Of a stretch of DNA of 30,528 bases, positions 1-8,419 are shown one piece after another. The stretch is from Deinococcus sp. Lineage in GTDB: Bacteria; Deinococcota; Deinococci; Deinococcales; Deinococcaceae. The stretch is from NCBI RefSeq assembly GCF_025362455.1, contig NZ_JANYGJ010000137.1:1-30528 (forward strand), given 5' to 3'. The position numbers were made by a program, and so were the translations under genes. The stretch's first letter is position 1. Each line of letters opens with the position of its first letter. Below the pieces are notes generated by a model. That model saw only the letters and a list, made by a program, of their open reading frames with translations. It was not told the origin of the DNA and ran no database searches.

Positions 1-4
1 GCGC

Positions 5-1252
5 ATGAGCCCCCGTGCGCCCAGAATCCTGGGTCTGATGACCGGCACCAGCCTGGACGGCATCGACGCCGTGCTGACCGAATTGCCCGGCTGGCCTGGC
101 CTGGGCGAAAGGGGGTCGCCTCCCCCACTGAACGGTTTGGGATTGGCCGGTCCCGTGCCCCGCGTCAGCATTCTGGAGCACGTCCAGACGCCGTTCGCCG
201 CTGAGCTGCGCCGCGAGCTGCTGCGGGCCTGCCGCGATGAGCTGCGGGTCAGCGAGCTGGCTGAGCTGCATTTTAAGCTGGGCGAGGCGCTGGCAGAGGC
301 CGCCGCCGAGCTGTCCGGGGGCGCCGACCTGATCGCCAGTCACGGCCAGACCGTCTACCACCTGCCCAGACTAGGTGAGCACAGACTGGGTGAGCACAGA
401 TTGGGTGAGCACAGACTGGGTGAGCTGACCGGCGGGCGGACCAGGGCCACTTTTCAGATCGGGGAGGCCGCCTGCATCGCCGAGGCCACCGGCAAACCGG
501 TCATCGCCGACTTCCGGCCCGCCGATCTGATCGCCGGGGGCCAGGCCGCGCCGCTGGTGCCGTTCGCGGACCGGATCATCTACGCCGAGGCCGGGGTGCG
601 CCGCTCGGTGCATAATCTGGGCGGCGTCAGCAACCTGACCTACCTGCCGGGCCTGGACCCTGACGGCGTGCTGGCCTTCGACACCGGCCCCGCCAACGCC
701 CTGATCGACGAGGTGGCCCAGCTCGCCGGGCAAGCCTACGACGGGCCACACTTCGACGAGGGCGGGCGGCTGGCTGCCGCTGGACAGGTCGACACCGCGC
801 TGGTCGAGTCCTGGCTGAGCGATCCGTATTTCAGCTTGCCGCCCCCCAAGTCCACCGGGCGCGAACGCTGGACCCTGCCGCTGATGCCGGGTGTGCCCGC
901 AGGCATGAACCTGAGCGATCTGGCCGCCACCGTCACGGCCTTCAGCGCCCAAACCATCGTGGACGCTTACCGGCGACACGTCATTCCGCGTGATCTGGAT
1001 GAGGTGCTGGTGGCGGGCGGCGGCGCCTTCAACACGCTGCTGATGGCGCTGATTCGGGGCGGCCTGGCGCCCATTCCGGTGAGCACCTTCGAGGAGCGCG
1101 GCTGGAACTCCTCGGCGCGGGAGGCGGCGGCCTTCGCGGTGCTGGGCTACTACGCCTACCAGGGCTGGCCCAACACGCTGCCCGGCACCACCGGGGCGCG
1201 GCACGCGGTGATCGCCGGGAAACTGAGTCGGCCTTACCGGAAGGCGCCGTGA
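5..1252 (+). CDS. anmK: Anhydro-N-acetylmuramic acid kinase
   Basis: Phosphorylates and opens 1,6-anhydro-MurNAc released from peptidoglycan, giving MurNAc-6-phosphate, the substrate of MurQ encoded downstream. The 415-residue product has the family's N-terminal phosphate-binding motif GLMTGTSLDGID at residues 10-21, SHGQTVYHLP, HNLGGVSNLTYL, FDTGPANALID and VAGGGAFNTLLM, all in the expected order for the AnmK sugar-kinase fold. The ATG at position 5 sits just before the conserved start, but almost no upstream sequence is present, so promoter and possible upstream operon genes cannot be judged. An odd four-fold LGEHR-type tandem repeat is inserted at about residues 123-142 in a surface region between conserved motifs, lengthening the protein beyond the usual 370-390 residues. 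The stop overlaps the next gene's GTG start, indicating translational coupling. Confidence 0.95.
   Translation: MSPRAPRILGLMTGTSLDGIDAVLTELPGWPGLGERGSPPPLNGLGLAGPVPRVSILEHVQTPFAAELRRELLRACRDELRVSELAELHFKLGEALAEAAAELSGGADLIASHGQTVYHLPRLGEHRLGEHRLGEHRLGELTGGRTRATFQIGEAACIAEATGKPVIADFRPADLIAGGQAAPLVPFADRIIYAEAGVRRSVHNLGGVSNLTYLPGLDPDGVLAFDTGPANALIDEVAQLAGQAYDGPHFDEGGRLAAAGQVDTALVESWLSDPYFSLPPPKSTGRERWTLPLMPGVPAGMNLSDLAATVTAFSAQTIVDAYRRHVIPRDLDEVLVAGGGAFNTLLMALIRGGLAPIPVSTFEERGWNSSAREAAAFAVLGYYAYQGWPNTLPGTTGARHAVIAGKLSRPYRKAP
371..430 (+). repeat. 15-bp tandem repeat, four units, inside anmK
   Basis: Four consecutive 15-base units of the form CTGGGTGAGCACAGA (371-385, 386-400, 401-415, and a diverged 416-430). 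Each unit adds five residues (LGEHR), so the reading frame is kept. The segment is between conserved kinase motifs and has no counterpart that I know of in AnmK proteins. Confidence 0.95.
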
Positions 1253-2256
1253 CCGGGCGAACTGATATCAAGCGGGCGACTGAGCTGGTGCAACGAGCCG
1301 TCGCTGCGGGCCAGATTCCCGGCGCCGCGCTGGGCCTGATCCGGGCCGGGGAAGCGCCCGTCATGCGCGTCTGGGGACTGGCCGAGCGCGAACCGGAGCG
1401 GCGCGAGCTGGACCTGAACGCCTGGTTCGACCTGGCGAGTCTGACCAAGGTGCTGTTCACTGTACCTGAAATGCTGCGGCTGGTCGAAGACGGCCTGGCT
1501 GATCTCGACGACCCGCTGAGCCTGACGCTGCCGGAGCTGAATCCTCAGACCGAACTGGCGTCTCGCACGCTGCGCCAGCTTCTGAGCCACACCGCCGGGC
1601 TGCCCGCCTCGGCGCCGCTGCACCTATGGGAGAGCACTCCGGACGCCATCAGGCAGCGGCTGCTGAGTGAGCCCTGGGAGCTGGGCGAGAACGTCTATTC
1701 CGATCTGGGCTACCTGCTGCTGGGCGTGGTGATCGAGCGGCTGCGCGGCGAGGCCCTGAGCGCACGCCCACTGACACCGGGATTGACCTTCACACCGCCC
1801 CCTGAGCTTTCCGTCTCCACCGAGCAGTGCGAGTGGCGGGGCCGCCTGCTGCGCGGCGAGGTCCACGACGAGAAAGCCTCCGCGCTGGGCGGGCCTGCCG
1901 GTCACGCCGGGCTGTTCGGCACGCTACGGGGCGTGCTGGGCGCCGCTCAGGGCTTGCTGGACGGATCGGCGCTCAGCTCAGCCGCACAGGCGGAACTGCG
2001 TGCCCCTCATACTCCCACCCGTGCCCTCGGCTGGGAGCGGAGACATCCCGGCTGGAGCGGCGGCAGCCTGTGCAGCCCGCAGACCCTCGGCCACACCGGC
2101 TTTACCGGCACCGGCTGCTGGATAGATTTCGGACGCGGCTCCGCCTGGGCGCTGCTGACCAACAACGTCCATCCCTCGCGGCGCCGCATGTCCAACCTGG
2201 GGCCGCTGCGCCGGGCGGTGGGCAACGCGCTGGCTGCCGGGTGGCACATTGACTGA
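1249..2256 (+). CDS. Serine hydrolase, beta-lactamase/YbbE-like family
   Basis: A 335-residue penicillin-recognising serine hydrolase. The catalytic SxxK motif is SLTK at residues 64-67, the second motif is YSD at 150-152 (in place of YxN), and the third is HTG at 282-284 (in place of KTG), followed by ALLTNNVHPS, typical of the YbbE-type class C-like group. In Bacillus subtilis a YbbE-type gene lies in the MurNAc catabolic cluster with murQ, so the setting matches. No signal peptide is evident, so it may act inside the cell, perhaps on muropeptide stems or lactyl esters; the substrate is not known. Start is GTG, overlapping the anmK stop by four bases. A 157-base gap follows before the binding-protein gene. 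Confidence 0.85.
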   Translation: MTGRTDIKRATELVQRAVAAGQIPGAALGLIRAGEAPVMRVWGLAEREPERRELDLNAWFDLASLTKVLFTVPEMLRLVEDGLADLDDPLSLTLPELNPQTELASRTLRQLLSHTAGLPASAPLHLWESTPDAIRQRLLSEPWELGENVYSDLGYLLLGVVIERLRGEALSARPLTPGLTFTPPPELSVSTEQCEWRGRLLRGEVHDEKASALGGPAGHAGLFGTLRGVLGAAQGLLDGSALSSAAQAELRAPHTPTRALGWERRHPGWSGGSLCSPQTLGHTGFTGTGCWIDFGRGSAWALLTNNVHPSRRRMSNLGPLRRAVGNALAAGWHID

Positions 2257-2403
2257 TACGGACTCCGGCGACCCAGGTGCATAATTGGCCTTAAAGTGGT
2301 ATGGTTCGGGTCAAGACCGTTTCAAAAGGTGCCTGCTTCTACTGGCACTCGTTTTGCCCGCCGTGCATCTGCGCTGCGGCCTCGCCCTATTCGTTCCTAC
2401 CCC

Positions 2404-2408
2404 GGAGG
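2404..2408 (+). promoter_or_regulatory. Ribosome binding site deciding the binding-protein start
   Basis: GGAGG, five bases before the ATG at 2414. It supports this start over the earlier in-frame TTG at 2285. Confidence 0.8.
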
Positions 2409-2413
2409 TTTTG

Positions 2414-4198
2414 ATGCGCCCAATCAGATTGCCCGCCCGCCAGAAATCGGCCCTGAGCGCCCTCGTCTGCTCGACCCTGGCCCTGAGCCTGAGTGCCAGT
2501 GCGGCGCCCAAGAAGGTCAGCGGCTACGAATCGCTGGGCGTCACGGCGGGCAAGACCGGCGGAGGGGCAACGCTGATCCTGGGTGACAGCCCGCAGAGCC
2601 TGAACTATTACGGCGCCATCGACAACAACCTGGGGCTGATCTCGCAGCAACTCTTCGACGGTCTGGTCGAGTTCAACTACGCCACCTACAAGCTCGAACC
2701 CGCCCTGGCCGAAAGCTGGACCGTCTCTGCTGACGGCAAGACCTATACCTTCAAGCTCCGCCAGGGGGTCAAGTGGAGCGACGGCGAGCCGTTCACCGCC
2801 GACGACGTGGTGTTCACCTACGAGCAGATCATCGAGAATCCCGAAGCGCGGGCCGGAGACGCCGCCACCTTTACCCAGAACGGCAAGAAGGTCAACTTCG
2901 AGGCCGTCGATAAAAACACCGTCAGGGTGACGCTGCAAAAGCCCACGCCCGCCTTCCTGCTCCAGATGCGCAATTTCATTATGCCCAAGCACAAACTGAT
3001 CAAATTCAGCGTCGAGGGCGGCGCCAAGGCGGCGGACCTCAACAACGCCTGGCCCACCAACGTCGCGCCCGCCGAGGTGGTCGGCACCGGGCCGTTCAAG
3101 CTCAACAGCTACACCGCCGGGCAGAAGGTCAGCCTGGTCCGCAACCCCAACTCGTGGAAGGTGGACGCCAAGGGCACCAAGTTGCCGTACCTCGACACGC
3201 TGGATTTCCTGATTATCCGCGACCCACAGGCCCAGGTGGCGCAGTTTCTGGCCGGAAACGTGGACCAGCTCAACATCACCGGCGCCCAGTTTCCCGATCT
3301 CAAGCAAAAGGAAGTCGCCGGGGCGCCCTTCAAGGTGGTGCGCAGCACGGCGCTGTTCGGTTCGCCGCCGTTCGTGGCCTTCAACTTCGACGCCAAGGAC
3401 GCCGCGCTCGCCAAGCTCTTCAGCAACCTGAAATTCAGGGTGGCGGCGCAGTCAGCGCTCAACCGCAACCGCCTGATCGAGACCGTCTACAACGGCCTGG
3501 CCGGGCTGCCGGGTCACGGCGTGGCGCCTGCCAACAAGGAGTTCTACGTCAACACCAAGGGCTCGCTCGGCAGTTTTGACCTGGCAGCGGCGGGCGCGGC
3601 GCTCGACGCGCTGGGTCTCAAGGACACCGACGGCAACGGCGTGCGCAACCTGCCCGGCGGCAAGGATCTGGAGATCAGCCTGACCTACGGCACCGATTCG
3701 AGCGTCTATCCGGCCATCGCCACCATCATCCAGAACGACTTCAAGGCGGTGGGCATCAAGGTCAACTTACAGGGCATCCTGGTCAAGAACCTGCTCTCCA
3801 CCGGCCTGAGCGGCAACTTCGAGATGATCCTGCACGCCTTCGGCGACCAGCCCGACCCTGAGCTGCGCCGCCCGATCTGGCAGCCGGGCGGGGCGCTGTA
3901 CTACTGGCACCGCTCGCTCCAAAGCGCTACAGACGGCGCCGCACCCAATATCGCCAAGATGTTCCCCTGGGAAAAGGAGATCTACAGCATCTTCGAAACC
4001 GCTGCCGTCACCCCGGACCGCGCCCAGCGCAAGGCCCTGTATACGAGGTGGCAACTGCTGTTCGCCCACAACCTGCCGGTCATCCCGCTGCTCAAGCCGG
4101 AGAACATCGGCGCCGTGTCCAACAAGTACGGCAACTATGTCTACAACCTCGGCGTGATTCCCGGTTACAACCCGGTGCCTCTGATTTACCAGAAGTAA
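2414..4198 (+). CDS. ABC transporter substrate-binding protein, oligopeptide type (SBP family 5)
   Basis: An extracytoplasmic solute receptor of the DppA/OppA family, 594 residues. The ATG at 2414 is chosen because GGAGG (2404-2408) lies five bases upstream and because the protein then begins with a clean signal peptide (basic MRPIRLPARQK, hydrophobic LVCSTLALSLSASA, likely cleavage after ASA). The reading frame stays open further upstream to a TTG at 2285, which would put an unlikely extra hydrophobic stretch in front. Family features include DSPQSLNYYGAIDNN, LFDGLVEFN, LAESWTVSADGKTYTFKLR and WSDGEPFTADDVVFTYE. In this operon it may bind muropeptides or stem peptides (inference). A CATAAT -10-like hexamer at 2280-2285 has no good -35, so a local promoter in the 157-base leader is only possible. 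Confidence 0.92.
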   Translation: MRPIRLPARQKSALSALVCSTLALSLSASAAPKKVSGYESLGVTAGKTGGGATLILGDSPQSLNYYGAIDNNLGLISQQLFDGLVEFNYATYKLEPALAESWTVSADGKTYTFKLRQGVKWSDGEPFTADDVVFTYEQIIENPEARAGDAATFTQNGKKVNFEAVDKNTVRVTLQKPTPAFLLQMRNFIMPKHKLIKFSVEGGAKAADLNNAWPTNVAPAEVVGTGPFKLNSYTAGQKVSLVRNPNSWKVDAKGTKLPYLDTLDFLIIRDPQAQVAQFLAGNVDQLNITGAQFPDLKQKEVAGAPFKVVRSTALFGSPPFVAFNFDAKDAALAKLFSNLKFRVAAQSALNRNRLIETVYNGLAGLPGHGVAPANKEFYVNTKGSLGSFDLAAAGAALDALGLKDTDGNGVRNLPGGKDLEISLTYGTDSSVYPAIATIIQNDFKAVGIKVNLQGILVKNLLSTGLSGNFEMILHAFGDQPDPELRRPIWQPGGALYYWHRSLQSATDGAAPNIAKMFPWEKEIYSIFETAAVTPDRAQRKALYTRWQLLFAHNLPVIPLLKPENIGAVSNKYGNYVYNLGVIPGYNPVPLIYQK

Positions 4199-4202
4199 AA
4201 GA

Positions 4203-4362
4203 GGGAAGTGGGGAGTGGGCGGCGGGTAGTGGGGAACGGCTTCCCACTGCCTGCCTATCCTCCACCCCTCCTTTCATAGACCTCACGCCGTACCAGAAAG
4301 GTTGCGTCATGCCCCCAGATCCTCGCTGTTCCCACTCCCTACTCCCCACTTCCCACTCCCCC
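4203..4362 (+). repeat. Heptanucleotide inverted repeat pair between binding protein and first permease
   Basis: Five purine heptads (GGGAAGT, GGGGAGT, GGGCGGC, GGGTAGT, GGGGAAC; 4203-4237) begin four bases after the binding-protein stop. Four pyrimidine heptads (CCCACTC, CCTACTC, CCCACTT, CCCACTC; 4331-4358) end just before the permease start at 4368. GGGAAGTGGGGAGT at 4203-4216 is perfectly complementary to 4341-4354, so the transcript can form a long hairpin with a loop of about 120 bases. The heptad form resembles the short tandemly repeated repetitive (STRR) heptamers of cyanobacteria. Confidence 0.9.
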
Positions 4363-4367
4363 CCACC

Positions 4368-5339
4368 GTGTTGAGTTTCATCCTCCGGCGCGTGCTGGGC
4401 ATGTTGCCCACGCTGCTGGTCATCAGCGCCGTGTGTTTTCTGGTCATCAAGTTGCAGCCGGGCAGCTTCACCGATCAGTACCTGGAAGACCCGCGCTTTA
4501 CCCGCGAGACGGCGGCGGCCATCAGCCGTCAACTGGGGCTCGACCAGCCGCCGGTAGCGCAGTATTTCCACTGGCTGGGCGGCGTGCTGACGCGCTTTGA
4601 TTTCGGCTATTCCTTTTTGCAAAACCGCCCGGTGGTGACCGTCATCGGCGAACTGCTGGGCTGGACGGTCTTCATCGCGCTGCTGACCCTGCTGCTGAGC
4701 TGGGTGATCGCCGTGCCGCTGGGCATCTACACGGCCTTCAACCGGCACAGCGCCTCGTCCCAGGTGATCGGCGTTCTGGGGTATCTGGGCCTGGCGATTC
4801 CCGATTTTCTGGCGGCGCTGCTGATCGTGGCGGTGGTGTTGCGGCTTGGTGGCACCAACGTGGGCGGGTTGTTCAGCCCGAAGTATATCGACGCGCCGTG
4901 GTCGTGGGCACGCGTTTTGGACCTGCTGAATCACCTGTGGATTCCGGTGGTGGCGGTGGGCCTGGAGGGCGTGGCCGGGTTGATGCGCCAGATGCGGGCC
5001 TCGATGCTCGACGTGCTGGGGCAGGATTACGTGCGCACGGCGCGGGCCAAGGGGGCGCCGCAGCGCCGGGTGATCTGGCGCCACGCGGTTCGCAACGCCA
5101 TCAACCCGCTCATCAGCCTGGCCGGGCTGAGCCTGCCGACGCTGATTTCGGGCACCATCATCATCAGCATCGTACTGAACCTGCCGACCATCGGGCCGCT
5201 GCTCTACGACAGCCTGGTCAACAAGGATCAGTACATGGCCCTGACCCTGCTGATGTTCAGCGCCGCGCTGCTGCTGCTCGGCAACCTGCTGGCCGACATC
5301 GCGCTGGCCTGGGCCGACCCCAGAGTGAGGTACTCGTGA
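4368..5339 (+). CDS. ABC transporter permease, DppB/OppB family
   Basis: Inner-membrane permease of the oligopeptide importer, 323 residues, with the expected six hydrophobic segments and the EAA loop for ATPase contact (YVRTARAKGAPQRRVIWRHAV, about residues 220-240). The GTG at 4368 is preferred because the protein then begins VLSFILRRVLGMLPTLL, the usual DppB start; the in-frame TTG at 4371 is equally possible. The frame is open further upstream only because it runs through the pyrimidine heptad repeat, giving an artificial proline-rich leader. No Shine-Dalgarno sequence precedes the start; the upstream bases are almost all pyrimidine. Translation may depend on coupling or on the hairpin described above. 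The partner permease follows after another heptad hairpin. Confidence 0.9.
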   Translation: MLSFILRRVLGMLPTLLVISAVCFLVIKLQPGSFTDQYLEDPRFTRETAAAISRQLGLDQPPVAQYFHWLGGVLTRFDFGYSFLQNRPVVTVIGELLGWTVFIALLTLLLSWVIAVPLGIYTAFNRHSASSQVIGVLGYLGLAIPDFLAALLIVAVVLRLGGTNVGGLFSPKYIDAPWSWARVLDLLNHLWIPVVAVGLEGVAGLMRQMRASMLDVLGQDYVRTARAKGAPQRRVIWRHAVRNAINPLISLAGLSLPTLISGTIIISIVLNLPTIGPLLYDSLVNKDQYMALTLLMFSAALLLLGNLLADIALAWADPRVRYS

Positions 5340-5365
5340 CGAGCTGGAAGGTAGGTGTTGTCGTC

Positions 5366-5442
5366 GGGAAGTGGGCGGGGGGAAGTGGGAAGTGGGAACA
5401 ACCCTCGATCTTTTCCCACTTCCCACTCCCCACTCCCCACTT
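5366..5442 (+). repeat. Heptanucleotide inverted repeat pair between the two permease genes
   Basis: Purine heptads at 5366-5398 (GGGAAGT, GGGCGGG, GGGAAGT, GGGAAGT) are followed after a short loop by pyrimidine heptads at 5415-5442 (CCCACTT, CCCACTC, CCCACTC, CCCACTT). AGTGGGAAGTGGGAA (5384-5398) is perfectly complementary to 5413-5427, giving a 15-bp stem with a 14-base loop. It fills the junction between the dppB-like stop and the dppC-like ATG. Confidence 0.93.
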
Positions 5443-5457
5443 CCTGTGGGGTACCAC

Positions 5458-6579
5458 ATGACCACCCTCGCGGCCCCGGAGGCGAAGTCGGCCAGCACGC
5501 TCTCGATGGCCTGGCGGCGCTACCGCAAGTCAAGGCTGGGCGTGCTGGGCGGCTGGGTGCTGGCGGCGCTATACCTCACCGCCCTGTTCGCCGGATTCCT
5601 GTCGCCGTACAGCATCACCACCCAGCACCAGGGACACGAGTACCAGCCGCCGAGCAGGCTGCATCTGGTGGGCAAGGGCGGCCTGAGCTGGCCCTTCGTC
5701 TACGGCACCAGGGAGTCGCGCGACCCGGTGACCTTTGCCCGCAAGTCGGTGGACGACCCCAGCGTACAACTTCCGGTGCGCCTGCTCGTGCGCGGCGAGC
5801 CGTACCGTTTCTTCGGCCTCCAAAGCGACCTGCATCTGTTCGGCGTGCCGCTGGCGCAGGGCGGCTCGCCCCAGGTCTTCTACTTTCCCTTCGGCACCGA
5901 CCAACTGGGCCGCGATCTGCTCTCGCGCACACTGGTCGGCGGCCAGGTCAGCCTCACGGTGGGCCTGATCGGGGTGGTTATCTCCTTCGCCATCGGTATC
6001 CTGATGGGCGGAATCAGCGGCTACTACGGCGGCCTGACCGATACCCTGATCCAGCGGCTGATCGAGGTGCTGCTGAGCTTCCCCCGCCTGCCGATTCTGC
6101 TGGCGCTGAGCACCCTGATTCCCCCCAGATGGCCGAGCACCTGGGTCTACCTGGGCATCGTGGCGGTGCTGGCGTTGATCGGCTGGGCGGGTCTGGCGCG
6201 GGTGCTGCGCGGGCAGGTGCTGACGCTGCGCTCGCTCGATTACGTCTCGGCGGCGCAGGCCATCGGGGCACGCGACCTGCGGATCATCCTGCGGCACATC
6301 ACGCCCAACCTCAGCTCGTTTCTGCTGGTGACCGCCACGCTGGCGCTGCCCGGCTTCGTATTGGGCGAGAGTGCGCTGAGCTTTCTGGGCCTGGGCATCA
6401 AGGAGCCGATGACGAGCTGGGGCCTGCTGCTGGCTGACGCCCGCCGCGAGGGCTTCCAGACGCTCAACCTCTACCCCTGGCTGCTGTTGCCGGGCTTGTT
6501 TCTGGTCATCACCATCCTGGCCTTCAATTTCTTCGGCGACGCCCTGCGCGACGCGGCTGACACCCAGACGAGGCTGTGA
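5458..6579 (+). CDS. ABC transporter permease, DppC/OppC family, with enlarged periplasmic loop
   Basis: Second permease of the importer, 373 residues. The ATG at 5458 is the first start after the heptad repeat; the upstream open frame only encodes repeat. The N-terminus has the DppC-type cytoplasmic lead (WRRYRKSRLGVLGG) and first membrane segment at about residues 26-48. The EAA loop reads YVSAAQAIGARDLRIILRH. FGTDQLGRDLLSR, which normally follows TM1 closely, starts at residue 146 here: about 80 extra residues (60-143) form a large external loop including PYRFFGLQSDLHLFGVPL. Extended loops also occur in other subgroups such as YejE. The stop (TGA 6577-6579) overlaps the kinase start by one base. 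No ABC ATPase gene is in this cluster, so the ATPase must be encoded elsewhere. Confidence 0.9.
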   Translation: MTTLAAPEAKSASTLSMAWRRYRKSRLGVLGGWVLAALYLTALFAGFLSPYSITTQHQGHEYQPPSRLHLVGKGGLSWPFVYGTRESRDPVTFARKSVDDPSVQLPVRLLVRGEPYRFFGLQSDLHLFGVPLAQGGSPQVFYFPFGTDQLGRDLLSRTLVGGQVSLTVGLIGVVISFAIGILMGGISGYYGGLTDTLIQRLIEVLLSFPRLPILLALSTLIPPRWPSTWVYLGIVAVLALIGWAGLARVLRGQVLTLRSLDYVSAAQAIGARDLRIILRHITPNLSSFLLVTATLALPGFVLGESALSFLGLGIKEPMTSWGLLLADARREGFQTLNLYPWLLLPGLFLVITILAFNFFGDALRDAADTQTRL

Positions 6580-7460
6580 TGCCTGGCTTACTGCTCGGTC
6601 TGGACGGTGGCGGCAGCGGCACCAAATGGGCCTTGTTCGACGGCGCTGAGGTCGTGCGGCAAGGGCGGCTGGAGGCGTTGACCGGCCATAATCTGGACGC
6701 CGGAGCGGTGCGGGCCGTGCTGGAACCGCTTGTGCTGGATGAACGACTTACCGCTGTGACGGGCATTGTCGCCGGAATCAGCGGGCTGCAAGTGGGTGGC
6801 GCTGAGGTCTTGCAGGCGGTCCTCGCCGACATCTTCAACATCCCAGCCTCCAGTATCCGCGTCACCGACGATATGGAGCTGGCCTACGCCGCGCAGTTCG
6901 GATCGGGCGAGGGCGTGCTGGTCTACGCCGGAACCGGAAGTATCGCCTATCACCGCACACCGGGCGGCGAGGTGCTGCGGGCAGGCGGCCACGGCTTCTT
7001 GCTCGGTGACGAGGGCGGGGCCTTCTGGCAGGGGCGGGAAGCGTTGAGAATCGTGCTGGCCGCTCAGGATGCGGGGCAGGTTTTCTCCGGTCCGCTGGCC
7101 GACGAGCTGACCGCCCTCACCGGTTCGCCGAGCTGGCCTGAGCTGCGAAGCTGGGTCTACGGCGGCGGGCGCGGGACCGTGGCAAATCTGGCTCCAGCCG
7201 TCCACCGGGCGGCGCTGGCGGGCGATGCGCAGGCCCAGGACGTGATGCGGCAAGCTGGACAGGCGTTGGCCCGGCTGGCGTCCACACTGCTGCGCCGCTG
7301 CCCACCCGGTCTGCCGCTGGTCCTGGCGGGCGGCGCGGCCAATCCGCTCGTGCGGGGCGCCTTCACCGCCGCGCTGCCCGATGTCGTTCAGCTCGCCCCT
7401 GTCGCCCCCGTGCTGGGCGCACCGCATCTTGGCTTCAGACCAAGGCAGGCGGCGCCATGA
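6579..7460 (+). CDS. murK: N-acetylmuramic acid / N-acetylglucosamine kinase (BadF/BadG family)
   Basis: A 293-residue amino-sugar kinase of the BadF/BadG/BcrA/BcrD ATPase fold. The N-terminal phosphate-binding loop is GLDGGGSGTKWALFDG and the second ATP-site motif is VYAGTGSIAYH; GHGFLLGDEGGAFWQGREALR is typical of GlcNAc kinases of this fold. It sits directly before murQ with a four-base overlap, the context of MurK enzymes that phosphorylate MurNAc and GlcNAc from cell-wall turnover. The symbol is a context-based suggestion: a GlcNAc-only kinase is the main alternative. The ATG at 6579 is used; a GTG at 6576 in the same frame would add one residue. Confidence 0.8.
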   Translation: MPGLLLGLDGGGSGTKWALFDGAEVVRQGRLEALTGHNLDAGAVRAVLEPLVLDERLTAVTGIVAGISGLQVGGAEVLQAVLADIFNIPASSIRVTDDMELAYAAQFGSGEGVLVYAGTGSIAYHRTPGGEVLRAGGHGFLLGDEGGAFWQGREALRIVLAAQDAGQVFSGPLADELTALTGSPSWPELRSWVYGGGRGTVANLAPAVHRAALAGDAQAQDVMRQAGQALARLASTLLRRCPPGLPLVLAGGAANPLVRGAFTAALPDVVQLAPVAPVLGAPHLGFRPRQAAP

Positions 7461-8419
7461 CCCGTGATCTGCCAGACCTCAAGCCACCGAACACCACTCG
7501 ACTCGCCACCGAGCAGCCCAGCAGACAGCACGCCGACCTGGACCTGCTCGGTACGCCTGAACTGGTCACGGCGCTGATGGACGACCAGGCGGGCGCCTTG
7601 AGGGCGGTGCAGGCGGTGGCTCCACTCATCGCCGAGGCCGTCGAGCGGGCGGTAGCTTGCCTGAAGCGGGGTGGCCGACTGGTCTACCTGGGCGCCGGAA
7701 CCTCCGGGCGGCTGGGCGTGCTGGACGGGGTGGAGCTGCTGCCGACCTTCGCCTGGCCGCCTGAGCGGCTGGTCACGCTGATCGCGGGCGGGCCGGGCGC
7801 CATGTTCCGCGCCGTGGAAGGCGCCGAGGACGACTGCGCGGCGGGCGAGGCCGATCTGAGAGAAGCCGATTTTAGCCCGGACGACGTGCTGATCGCGCTG
7901 GCGGCCAGCGGCACCACGCCGTATGTGCTGGGCGCGACTGACTACGCCAATACGCTGGGCGCCCTGAGCATCGGCGTCAGCAACAACCCTGGCAGCGCCC
8001 TGATGCAGCGCGTCACGGTGGCCCTGGCGCTCGATACCGGCGCGGAGGTCATCGGCGGCAGCACCCGCCTGAAAGCCGGAACCGCCCAGAAGATCACGCT
8101 CAATACCTTTTCGAGCGCCGTGATGGTCCGGCTGGGCAAGGTCTACGGCAACCTGATGGTCGATGTACAGGCCACCAACGCCAAGCTGCGACTGCGTGCC
8201 CTGAGCCTGACCATGCTCGCCAGCGGCGCCGCGCAGCCCGAAGCCGAGCGGGCGCTGGCGGCGGCCAGAAATCAGGTCAAGGTCGCCGTCGTGATGCTGC
8301 GGCTGAATCTGGACGCGGCAGCGGCGCTGGCGGTGCTCAGCCGGGTCGGCGGCAGTCTGCGGGCCGCGCTGGCAGCGGGGGCGTCAGAATTAGCGCAGTC
8401 ATCAAGGCAGACTCCTTGA
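7457..8419 (+). CDS. murQ: N-acetylmuramic acid 6-phosphate etherase
   Basis: Cleaves the lactyl ether of MurNAc-6-P to give GlcNAc-6-P and D-lactate, the key step in reusing the MurNAc of peptidoglycan. The 320-residue protein has an N-terminal TEQPS motif, a SIS sugar-isomerase domain with YLGAGTSGRLGVLDGVELLPTF, AASGTTPYVLGA, and the family signature GSTRLKAGTAQKITLNTFSSAVMVRLGKVYGNLMVD (split here for description only: GSTRLKAGTAQK, then LNTFSSAVMVRLGKVYGNLM). Length and motif order are normal. It overlaps the kinase upstream (ATGA) and the regulator downstream (TTGA), so the three are translationally coupled. Confidence 0.96.
   Translation: MTRDLPDLKPPNTTRLATEQPSRQHADLDLLGTPELVTALMDDQAGALRAVQAVAPLIAEAVERAVACLKRGGRLVYLGAGTSGRLGVLDGVELLPTFAWPPERLVTLIAGGPGAMFRAVEGAEDDCAAGEADLREADFSPDDVLIALAASGTTPYVLGATDYANTLGALSIGVSNNPGSALMQRVTVALALDTGAEVIGGSTRLKAGTAQKITLNTFSSAVMVRLGKVYGNLMVDVQATNAKLRLRALSLTMLASGAAQPEAERALAAARNQVKVAVVMLRLNLDAAAALAVLSRVGGSLRAALAAGASELAQSSRQTP

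Noticed and set aside
371..430. CRISPR-like array
   Set aside because: The units are directly adjacent with no spacers and lie within a reading frame.
2249..2285. Promoter made of TTGACT (2249-2254) and CATAAT (2280-2285) for the binding-protein gene
   Set aside because: The spacer is 25 bases, far too long; only a weak -10-like match remains.
2285..2413. N-terminal extension of the binding protein from TTG 2285, with a second hydrophobic stretch
   Set aside because: GGAGG and a normal signal peptide begin at ATG 2414; the extension is better read as leader sequence.
4302..4367. Proline-rich N-terminal extension of the first permease
   Set aside because: It is the pyrimidine heptad repeat read in one frame, and DppB proteins start at about 4368.
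4092..5498. Long minus-strand frame opposite the permease gene
   Set aside because: Low-complexity Gln/His/Arg-rich translation, typical of the antisense of GC-rich coding DNA.
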